Shown here piece by piece: positions 1 to 4,527 of a stretch of 5,577 nucleotides of DNA (its first letter is position 1; each line of letters starts with the position of its first letter). This DNA is from an uncultured Collinsella sp. (lineage in GTDB: Bacteria; Actinomycetota; Coriobacteriia; Coriobacteriales; Coriobacteriaceae). Made by a program: the position numbers and the translations under genes. Location: positions 1 through 5,577 of the forward strand of contig URIE01000114.1 of NCBI GenBank assembly GCA_900547805.1. Direction: 5' to 3'. The notes below the pieces were generated by a model. The model did no database searches. It saw only the letters and a list, made by a program, of their open reading frames with translations, and was not told the origin of the DNA.

Positions 1-164
1 ACACCATCTACACCCTCGCCAGTGGCAAACTAGACACCCAGGCAAGCGCCGCCGTACCCCTAGACCTGCTGGGCATGCTCGCCGTAAGGGCCCTACAGAC
101 CGCCATCGTAAACGGAGCCAAAACCGCCAAAACCTCCCACGGCATCCCCGGCGCCGCCAAGTAA
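1..164 (+). CDS. P1-family (DmpA/S58) peptidase, C-terminal end only
   Basis: Only the last ~54 codons lie in the window; the reading frame begins at base 3 and stops at TAA 162-164. The tail reads TIYTLASGKLDTQ, then a helix-like LLGMLAVRALQTAIVNGAK and a GIPGAAK end. Bases 1-2 fit an Asp codon, giving the D-T-I-[FY]-x-L-[AS]-[ST]-G strand followed by a terminal helix rich in A, V and L. This is how proteins of the DmpA / L-aminopeptidase D-esterase family (Pfam Peptidase_S58) finish. Those are self-cleaving Ntn-type hydrolases of about 330-370 residues that remove N-terminal residues from peptides or amides. The cleavage site and nucleophile are outside the window, so activity cannot be judged. 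The gene converges on the glycosyltransferase gene, and a long palindrome starts 13 bases after its stop. The family call rests on a short C-terminal match and could be wrong. Confidence 0.65.
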   Translation, partial: TIYTLASGKLDTQASAAVPLDLLGMLAVRALQTAIVNGAKTAKTSHGIPGAAK

Positions 165-176
165 ACTAGCTCGTCC

Positions 177-301
177 GGTTGCCCGGTGGGTCTTGGTTAT
201 GTTTGCTGCTCTACAGTCCTGGCTCGCACGAAGAGCACATTAAGTGCTCTTCGGCTCGTGCGGAACTCGCGACAAACACAACCAAGCCCCACCGGGCAAC
301 C
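177..301. repeat. 125-nt nested palindrome (long hairpin)
   Basis: The left arm 177-205 (begins GGTTGCCCGGTGGG) is the reverse complement of the right arm 273-301 (ends CCCACCGGGCAACC), 27 of 29 positions pairing on a common axis near base 239. Close to that axis is a second perfect stem, CGAAGAGCAC (229-238) with GTGCTCTTCG (244-253), around a 5-base ATTAA loop. The region between arms and inner stem pairs only partly. One of the two arm mismatches becomes a G-U pair if transcribed from the - strand, so the - strand RNA would fold slightly better. It sits 13 bases past the peptidase stop. No U-run follows it on either strand, so it is not a standard terminator. It may be a non-autonomous palindromic repeat, a transcript-end stabiliser, or a bidirectional barrier between converging transcripts. 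Confidence 0.75.
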
Positions 302-326
302 TACCAACCAGCTTCTTTTCAGCCCA

Positions 327-380
327 GGCCCCTGTGTACCGAGCGTCAAAGATTTTCAAATTCTGTAGCCTGACATTAAG
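327..380 (+). pseudogene. Degenerate inverted copy of the glycosyltransferase 3' end
   Basis: Read on the + strand, 346-363 (TCAAAGATTTTCAAATTC) matches the coding strand of the glycosyltransferase end (complement of 542-559) at 17 of 18 positions. The match extends outward with gaps: GGCC and TACCG on one side, and TAGC...TAA after the stop on the other. In one frame the copy translates as VYRASKIFKF, against LYRLASKIFKFN at the glycosyltransferase C-terminus, but a one-base difference removes the aligned stop. It has no start or binding site. I infer either a relic of a second, oppositely oriented glycosyltransferase gene or an inverted duplication. Alternatively, the pairing is kept because the - strand mRNA folds across the terminator. 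Confidence 0.45.
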
Positions 381-429
381 CTGGACATAGCAGAGGACCC
401 CTGGTCCTTAACTTGATACGAGTTCCGCA

Positions 430-464
430 CGCAAAGGAGGCGCCAGTGGCGCCTCCGTCTTGCG
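430..464 (-). terminator. Terminator-type hairpin after the glf-GT2 operon
   Basis: There is a perfect 9-bp stem GGAGGCGCC (436-444) / GGCGCCTCC (448-456) with a 3-base loop, extended by CGCAA (430-434) / TTGCG (460-464) across a small internal loop. It lies about 70 bases past the glycosyltransferase stop. Read on the - strand, the main stem is followed by TTTGCG, a short U-tract. On the + strand it is followed by GTCTTG, so it may act weakly in both directions between the convergent genes. Confidence 0.6.
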
Positions 465-535
465 CAGGACTGTTCGCAGTAGCAAACTAAAGGCCAAGGG
501 GCCCAGTCAACCTATCAGCAGCGATTACTCGACAG

Positions 536-1567
536 CTAGTTGAATTTGAAGATCTTTGAGGCAAGACGGTATAGGCCGAGTGTGGTTTTGTCTCCGGCCC
601 GTCCACGCAGATTGGTAAAGAAGCCCACCACGCCGTAGCGAGCGCGACGATACATGCGCTCGTCATAGGCCTTCAGATCACTCCACAGCGTCTTCAGGCG
701 CTCATCGGCGCATTCTTCCTCGGAAAGCTTGGTGAGCACCGAGCAGATTGCCATCATCATGGTGAAATAGCCCATCATGTAGGAGCGCAGGCGCGAAGAC
801 TCGACATCGCTGTACAGGTGGAACGACTCCATCATGATGCGCGTAACGCGGAACTGCTGGTCCAGACGCTTGACCATCGTAGCCTCGTTGACACTCTGGC
901 CCTCGCGGCCAATGAAGTAGCGGTAGAGGTCGATGTCGGCATAGTACATGGTCTTGCAGCGCGGCAGGGGCACGTAGGCGTAGATGTTATCCACGTAGAA
1001 GGTGTGCGGCGGCATAGGCAGGTTGGACTCGCGCAACACGTCCGTGCGATAGCACAGGCTGTGCATAAGCAGATTCTGGTCCAGACGGAAGTGCCCGATC
1101 TGATCCCAGGTGAATATCTTTTTGCGCGGCAGGGCAAACTTGTAGCCAATAGCGGTATGCGTGCCCTCGTAGACCTTCTCGTACACGTAGTTGGAGATAA
1201 ACAGGTCGACGCGCTGGTCGCGCTCCTCGAAACCACGCAGGATCGACAGCATGGTCGAAAGGGCCGCACCGTCGAGCCAGTCGTCCGAATCGACGACCTT
1301 GTAGTACGTACCCTGCGCCTCGCGCAGACCCGAAAGAACGGCGATACCGTGGCCGCCGTTCTCCTGGTGAACCGCGCGGATGATACCGGGATAACGGGCC
1401 TCCCACTCGTCGGCCTTGGCGGCCGTCTCGTCCTTGGAGCCGTCGTCCACCACGATAATCTCGATATCGGTGGCGTAATTGCTCCCCTCCAGAATGGAGG
1501 TGATGCAATGGTCCATGTCCTTGGCGGCGTTATACGAAGGAATACCGAATGTTATGACTTTATGCAT
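536..1567 (-). CDS. Family 2 glycosyltransferase (GT-A fold)
   Basis: Predicted to transfer a sugar from a nucleotide-sugar donor to a growing surface glycan, at the cytoplasmic face of the membrane. From ATG at 1567 the protein has 343 residues. The GT-A domain starts at once with KVITFGIPSYNAA (3-15). Nucleotide-binding DDGSKDET follows at 41-48, ENGGHG at 69-74, and the metal-binding DxD-type DSDDW at 93-97. A second conserved-looking acidic patch, FYVDNIY (190-196), may hold the catalytic base. A hydrophobic helix lies at about 264-278, and the C-terminus is basic (SKIFKFN). An in-frame ATG at 1585 would add MRLSPA. I prefer 1567 because the family normally begins right at the first strand; neither start has a clear Shine-Dalgarno. 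From 1567 the gene overlaps glf by 8 bases, which implies translational coupling. Pairing with glf makes galactofuranose chemistry plausible, but donor and acceptor are inference. Confidence 0.88.
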   Translation of the reverse strand: MHKVITFGIPSYNAAKDMDHCITSILEGSNYATDIEIIVVDDGSKDETAAKADEWEARYPGIIRAVHQENGGHGIAVLSGLREAQGTYYKVVDSDDWLDGAALSTMLSILRGFEERDQRVDLFISNYVYEKVYEGTHTAIGYKFALPRKKIFTWDQIGHFRLDQNLLMHSLCYRTDVLRESNLPMPPHTFYVDNIYAYVPLPRCKTMYYADIDLYRYFIGREGQSVNEATMVKRLDQQFRVTRIMMESFHLYSDVESSRLRSYMMGYFTMMMAICSVLTKLSEEECADERLKTLWSDLKAYDERMYRRARYGVVGFFTNLRGRAGDKTTLGLYRLASKIFKFN

Positions 1568-2762
1568 GGCAGGCGATAATCTCATCCGAAAGATCGAGGG
1601 CGGAATTGGTCACGGCGTCCATGTCGTAGTAGCGATACTCAGCGAGACGACCCACCGGATGGAAGTTCGTCAGGTTCTGGACGCGCTCAAGATAGCGCTC
1701 GTAGAGCTCACGGTTCTCGGGCTCAAGAATGGCGTAGTACGGCGTCTCGCCCGAACCGGGCGTATAGGCCTTGGAGTATTCCTTCATGATGGTGGTCTTG
1801 CCGGGCAAGACCTGACCGGTCATGTTCTTGAACTCGGTAATGCGCGTGTAGTCCTCGCTGGTGGTGTAGTTGACGGTGCCAACGGGCTGGAACTGATCCA
1901 TATCGAGCGTCTCGAACTTCATGTCGAGCGTGCGGTACGGCAGGGCGCCCAGGTCGAGGTTGAACAGCTCATCGAGCGGACCGGTGTAGACGATCTCGCC
2001 GCCATAGACCTTGCCGTCAACTTTAACGGTGGTCTCGTCAATCTCGAACAGATCGCGGGCGTCCACGTCGCAGAACACATCGATCAGATCATGGTCAAGC
2101 ATGTGCTCGAACAGCGCGGTATAGCCTTCCTGCGGCATGCCCTGGAAGGGAGCTTGCGGGAAGTAACGGTCGTCATCGCCCACAAAGACGGGAACGCGGC
2201 CAGTGATCGAGGGATCGATCTGGTCGGGCGTCTGACCCCACTGCTTCATGGTGTAATGCAAAAAGACGTTCTCGTAGACATAGTCGGCAACCTCGGCGAG
2301 ATCCGGGTCGTTCTTCTTGCGCAGCTCCATAATGGGAACCTTGACATCCTTGCCAAAGGTCTCCACGAGCTTCTGATACAGCTCCTCGCCGCGCTCATCG
2401 CCAAAAGCAAGTTTGAGGCTCGCGTGGTTGAAGGGCACGGGCATAAGGGTGCCGTTGATGTTGGCAAGCACCTTGTGCTGATAGTCCGTCCACTTGGTAA
2501 AGCGCGACAGGAAATTGTGCACGCGCTCGTTAAAGGTGTGGTAAATGTGCGGACCGTATTCGTGGACCAGGATTCCAGCCTCGTCAGCGCAGTCGTAGGC
2601 ATTGCCTGCAATGTGGCTACGACGCTCCAGAACGGCAACGCGATAGCCGATAGTCTCGGCAAGACGGCGGGCGCAAACGGCACCAGCGTACCCGGCACCG
2701 ACAACGATCATGTCGTACGCACCGGCATTAAAGCCTTCAGGCAGGCCTGAGGTAATCTGCAT
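1560..2762 (-). CDS. glf: UDP-galactopyranose mutase
   Basis: Flavoenzyme that interconverts UDP-galactopyranose and UDP-galactofuranose in the cytoplasm, supplying galactofuranose for cell-surface glycans. At 400 residues it is at or slightly above the usual bacterial length of 365-400. Visible elements in order: FAD Rossmann motif GAGYAG (22-27), ERRSHIAGNAYD (46-57, usually HIGGN), YGPHIYHT (69-76), MKQWG (172-176), the arginine of TGRVPVF (189), the DDDRYFPQAPFQGMPQEGYT block (196-215), YTGPLDELF (259-267), LPYRTLDM (274-281), YTRITEFK (305-312), MKEYS (326-330), PYYAI (341-345) and GRLAEYRYYDMD (371-382). The substrate-binding arginines and tyrosines of the family appear intact. About 17 residues precede the first strand (DMIVVGAG). 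The start at 2762 is favoured over an internal Met (residue 18) because AAGGAG lies 5 bases upstream. It is first gene of a two-gene operon, divergent from pta. Confidence 0.95.
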   Translation of the reverse strand: MQITSGLPEGFNAGAYDMIVVGAGYAGAVCARRLAETIGYRVAVLERRSHIAGNAYDCADEAGILVHEYGPHIYHTFNERVHNFLSRFTKWTDYQHKVLANINGTLMPVPFNHASLKLAFGDERGEELYQKLVETFGKDVKVPIMELRKKNDPDLAEVADYVYENVFLHYTMKQWGQTPDQIDPSITGRVPVFVGDDDRYFPQAPFQGMPQEGYTALFEHMLDHDLIDVFCDVDARDLFEIDETTVKVDGKVYGGEIVYTGPLDELFNLDLGALPYRTLDMKFETLDMDQFQPVGTVNYTTSEDYTRITEFKNMTGQVLPGKTTIMKEYSKAYTPGSGETPYYAILEPENRELYERYLERVQNLTNFHPVGRLAEYRYYDMDAVTNSALDLSDEIIACHA

Positions 2763-2767
2763 CGATA

Positions 2768-2773
2768 CTCCTT
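2768..2773 (-). promoter_or_regulatory. Ribosome binding site of glf
   Basis: On the - strand this reads AAGGAG, five bases before the ATG at 2762-2760. It settles the start of glf, since the internal Met at codon 18 has nothing similar in front of it. Confidence 0.8.
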
Positions 2774-2776
2774 GTC

Positions 2777-2825
2777 AAAAGCCACACGCTTTTTAACTGG
2801 GCTTTTTCTCGAACATACGTCGAGA
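2777..2825 (-). promoter_or_regulatory. glf leader with competing hairpins and an operator-like palindrome
   Basis: Read on the - strand, the glf leader has a perfect inverted repeat TCTCGA (2825-2820) / TCGAGA (2812-2807) with a 7-base spacer. After it come two copies of AAAAAGC (2807-2801 and 2794-2788). Either copy can pair with the single GCTTTT at 2782-2777, just ahead of the Shine-Dalgarno, giving mutually exclusive stems of 6-7 bp. The stems are AT-rich and weak. The palindrome could instead be a DNA operator near the start of transcription. Function is not shown by sequence alone. Confidence 0.3.
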
Positions 2826-2841
2826 CATATTTATCAGAGCG

Positions 2842-2847
2842 ATTATA
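2842..2847 (-). promoter_or_regulatory. Candidate -10 box for the glf operon
   Basis: On the - strand this is a perfect TATAAT, which would place the transcript start near 2835 and give a leader of roughly 70 bases before glf. At the expected -35 position (2865-2870) I see only CTCATT, a poor match to TTGACA. The box is therefore supported by its -10 and its position, not by a -35. Confidence 0.4.
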
Positions 2848-2861
2848 GCGCTAATGCGTCC

Positions 2862-2867
2862 TATAAT
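2862..2867 (+). promoter_or_regulatory. Candidate -10 box for pta
   Basis: A perfect TATAAT on the + strand; transcription would start near 2874, about 120 bases before the pta ATG. The expected -35 position (2839-2844) reads GCGATT, a poor match. No better promoter is visible between here and pta. A weaker CATAAT at 2907-2912 is an alternative, which would put the start right at the apical hairpin. Confidence 0.4.
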
Positions 2868-2885
2868 GAGCTTGCCACACAAGGA

Positions 2886-2970
2886 AAGCTCAAGCACCGC
2901 GGCGTACATAATTGAAAGGTAAACCCGCTAGCAGCGGGTTTATTCGTGTACAGCCGAGGGCCTGGAGCTT
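2886..2970 (+). promoter_or_regulatory. Structured pta leader with terminator-like apical hairpin
   Basis: The pta leader folds on one axis. Pairs are AAGCTC (2886-2891) with GAGCTT (2965-2970), then AG/CT (2893-2894 with 2962-2963) and CC/GG (2897-2898 with 2958-2959). CGGC pairs with GCCG (2900-2903 with 2953-2956) and GTACAT with GTGTAC (2904-2909 with 2946-2951). The tip is a perfect 10-bp stem, TAAACCCGCT (2920-2929) / AGCGGGTTTA (2933-2942), with loop AGC and then TTC. The tip on its own looks like an intrinsic terminator with a short U-tract. If the TATAAT at 2862 drives pta, this is an attenuator-like element or a stabilising 5' structure. I recognise no known riboswitch class in it. 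Confidence 0.5.
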
Positions 2971-2994
2971 AGCGGAACGCTTGCAAGGAGTAAC

Positions 2995-3975
2995 ATGAGC
3001 GATTTCCTAAACCGTATGAAGTCTGCCGCCAAGGCCGACCTTAAGACCATCGTCCTGCCCGAGGGCGAGGACCCGCGCACCATCGTCGCAGCGAACAAGA
3101 TCATCGAGGAGGGCCTGGCCAACATCGTCATCCTGGGCAACCCCGATGACATCAACGTTCCCGGTGCCACTGTCATCGACCCGCGCAACGCCGAGAAGCA
3201 CGAGGAGTACGCGCAGAAGTTTGCCGAGCTCCGCGCCAAGAAGGGCGTCACCATCGAGCAGGCTCGCGCCCAGGTGATGGACGCCACCTACTTTGGCACC
3301 ATGATGGTCAAGATGGGCGATGCCGACGGCCTGGTCTCAGGCGCCTGCCACTCCACCGCCGACACCCTGCGCCCCGCGCTGCAGATCCTCAAGACCGCCC
3401 CGGGCACCAAGCTGGTCTCGGCCTTCTTTGTGATGTGCACCGACACCCCGCAGTTCGGCACCGACGGCACGCTGATCTTCGCCGACTGCGGCCTCAACAT
3501 CAACCCATCCTCTGACGAGCTCTCCGAGATCGCCATCGCCTCGGCCCACTCCTGGTCCACCTTCATGGGCAACGTCGAGCCGCACGTGGCCATGCTCTCC
3601 TACTCCACCATGGGCTCCGCCGGCGGCGAGGTCGCCAAGAAGGTCCAGGAGGCCGTAAAGTTCTGCAAGGAGAAGGCTCCCGAGCTCGCCATCGATGGCG
3701 ACCTGCAGCTCGACGCCGCCATCGTCCCCACCGTCGCCCAGCTCAAGGCTCCCGGCTCCTCCGTCGCCGGTAAGGCCAACGTGCTCGTATTCCCCGACCT
3801 CGAGGCCGGCAACATCGGCTACAAGCTGGTCCAGCGCTTCGCCGGCGCCGACGCTTACGGCCCCATCCTGCAGGGCATCGCCAAGCCGGTCAACGACCTG
3901 TCGCGCGGCTGCTCTGCCGACGACATCGTGGGTGTCGTGGCCATCACCGCCGTCCAGGCTCAGATGGCTGAGTAG
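2995..3975 (+). CDS. pta: Phosphate acetyltransferase (phosphotransacetylase)
   Basis: Catalyses acetyl-CoA + phosphate = acetyl phosphate + CoA in the cytoplasm, the step before acetate kinase in fermentative acetate and ATP production. The 326 residues match the short form of the enzyme (about 325-335), without the N-terminal regulatory domains of the ~700-residue enteric type. Visible motifs: VLPEGEDPRTI (20-30), GDADGLVSGACHSTADTLRPAL (108-129, with the conserved Arg at 126), ADCGLNINPS (163-172), LSYSTMGSAGG (201-211), GDLQLDAAIVP (235-245), FPDLEAGNIGYKL (266-278) and NDLSRGCSADDIV (300-312). Ser303, Arg304 and Asp310 line up with the active-site Ser-Arg and Asp of the Methanosarcina enzyme. 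AAGGAG at 2985-2990, four bases before the ATG, fixes the start. It is divergent from glf and convergent with ackA, and is preceded by a strongly folded leader. Confidence 0.96.
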   Translation: MSDFLNRMKSAAKADLKTIVLPEGEDPRTIVAANKIIEEGLANIVILGNPDDINVPGATVIDPRNAEKHEEYAQKFAELRAKKGVTIEQARAQVMDATYFGTMMVKMGDADGLVSGACHSTADTLRPALQILKTAPGTKLVSAFFVMCTDTPQFGTDGTLIFADCGLNINPSSDELSEIAIASAHSWSTFMGNVEPHVAMLSYSTMGSAGGEVAKKVQEAVKFCKEKAPELAIDGDLQLDAAIVPTVAQLKAPGSSVAGKANVLVFPDLEAGNIGYKLVQRFAGADAYGPILQGIAKPVNDLSRGCSADDIVGVVAITAVQAQMAE

Positions 3976-3992
3976 CGGACATACTCGCCCGA

Positions 3993-4119
3993 AGGCCGCG
4001 CAGGGTAACCCCTGAAAACGTCCTCGACCAATGAAACGCCCCCGTTCTGCTCCTTCGGAGCTACGAACGGGGGCGTTTCTGGTCTGCGGATTGTTTTCAG
4101 GGGTTACCCTGTGCGACCT
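3993..4119. repeat. 127-nt nested palindrome around the pta terminator
   Basis: The outer arms 3993-4019 and 4093-4119 are reverse complements over 27 positions, with one mismatch and one G-U. The core, CAGGGTAACCCCTGAAAAC (4001-4019) with its complement at 4093-4111, is perfect over 19 bp. They share the same axis (base 4056) as the inner 15-bp terminator stem, with further short pairs between them (ACCA 4027-4030 with TGGT 4080-4083). The whole can fold as one hairpin starting 18 bases past the pta stop. It differs in sequence from the 177-301 palindrome but has the same size, nesting and position after a gene end. It may be a mobile or dispersed palindromic repeat that carries a terminator. 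Confidence 0.8.
4033..4079 (+). terminator. Intrinsic terminator of pta
   Basis: A perfect 15-bp stem GAAACGCCCCCGTTC (4033-4047) / GAACGGGGGCGTTTC (4065-4079) is capped by a second stem, GCTCC (4049-4053) / GGAGC (4057-4061), with a TTC loop. The U-run is contained in the last bases of the stem (GTTTCT). It starts 58 bases after the pta stop. The complement starts with AAACG-type bases too, so it could also stop transcripts coming from the ackA side. Confidence 0.85.
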
Positions 4120-4471
4120 CCTACCGCTACGTGGCATTCAGGGAATCTGGGGTGGACGGCGGCTTGGCTACGAGCTGGGGCTGTAAATCTGAATGGTTGG
4201 GTGCCGTTGTTGAGAGCACGGGCGTTGCGGATATGGTCACTTTGGATTTGAAATGGCTTGTGTGGTCTGCGACTGTTCAACCGGAAAGTTTGTCCCGGTT
4301 TGGAGGCGGATTCTGGGATGCGATATCCGTTTGGGGTCTGTTTGGGAAACTGCGGGACGGAATTTTGTTTGATTGTGGGATGCGGTTTCCGCTACGTGCC
4401 TCAACCGGAAAGCATGTCCCAGAATTTGCGCTCGAAATAGGATGGAGTTTCCACCGTCCGCTTGCTAGTAA
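4120..4471. other. Gene-free gap with degenerate short repeats, G/T-rich on the + strand
   Basis: About 350 bases between the pta palindrome and the ackA terminator. A + strand open frame begins at a GTG at 4131 and runs to 4592. It has no Shine-Dalgarno, crosses the ackA terminator and the end of ackA, and has no family I recognise, so I do not call a gene. The + strand is clearly richer in G and T than in A and C from about 4140 to 4390, unlike the flanking genes. The sequence is occupied from 4277 to 4427 by a small family of related ~20-bp motifs in both orientations. The 10-mer CCGCTACGTG also occurs twice (4124-4133 and 4389-4398). Confidence 0.6.
4277..4427. repeat. Cluster of four related ~20-bp motifs in both orientations
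   Basis: The - strand copies are 4277-4296 (GGGACAAACTTTCCGGTTGA) and 4401-4420 (GGGACATGCTTTCCGGTTGA), identical at 18 of 20 positions. The + strand copies are 4314-4329 (TGGGATGCGATATCCG) and 4376-4391 (TGGGATGCGGTTTCCG), identical at 14 of 16. All four fit a loose pattern TGGGA..TGC..TTTCCG, and the copies at 4314 and 4401 also share ATTCTGGGA flanks. The order is -, +, +, -, so the block is roughly an inverted arrangement. This could be a decayed dispersed intergenic repeat or a cluster of protein-binding sites. Confidence 0.55.
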
Positions 4472-4505
4472 AAAGGCCTCCGGAGCTGTTGCTCTGGAGG
4501 CCTTT
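4472..4505 (-). terminator. Intrinsic terminator of ackA
   Basis: On the - strand there is a 15-bp stem (one G-U) AAAGGCCTCC + AGAGC / GCTCC + GGAGGCCTTT with a 4-base loop (4487-4490), followed directly by TTTTTAC. It begins 22 bases past the ackA stop. The GC-rich stem with a clear U-tract makes it the most canonical terminator in the window. Confidence 0.9.
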
Positions 4506-4527
4506 CTCTCAATTGCAGATGAATGCG

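Larger units (their letters stand above)
165..535. other. Gene-free gap between convergent genes
   Basis: This 371-base stretch separates the ends of two convergent genes. I see no convincing gene: the short open frames have no ribosome binding site and cross the palindrome. What it holds is structural: a 125-nt nested palindrome (177-301), a degenerate inverted copy of the glycosyltransferase 3' end (about 327-380), a small hairpin AGGACC/GGTCCT at 394-408, and a terminator-type hairpin (430-464). Base composition is less GC-rich than the flanking genes around 340-420. Confidence 0.7.

Noticed and set aside
179..373. Two overlapping short + strand frames after the peptidase gene
   Set aside because: Most of their length is the 177-301 palindrome. 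No ribosome binding site is present and the translations look random.
1479..2750. Very long + strand open frame (423 codons) opposite glf
   Set aside because: It lies fully antisense to a gene with complete family motifs, its translation has no recognisable domain, and long antisense frames are expected in high-GC codon-biased DNA. The same applies to the frames opposite the glycosyltransferase (818-1579) and pta (3337-4137).
2810..2822. LexA-like (SOS) box CGAACATACGTCG upstream of glf
   Set aside because: Only the left half fits the Gram-positive CGAAC-N4-GTTCG pattern; one T is missing from the right half, which breaks the symmetry. There is no reason to expect SOS control of glf.
2912..2998. 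TTG-initiated small frame whose TGA overlaps the pta ATG, suggesting a coupled leader peptide
   Set aside because: No Shine-Dalgarno precedes the TTG, the frame crosses the leader hairpin, and its composition is unremarkable. The stop overlap is probably chance.
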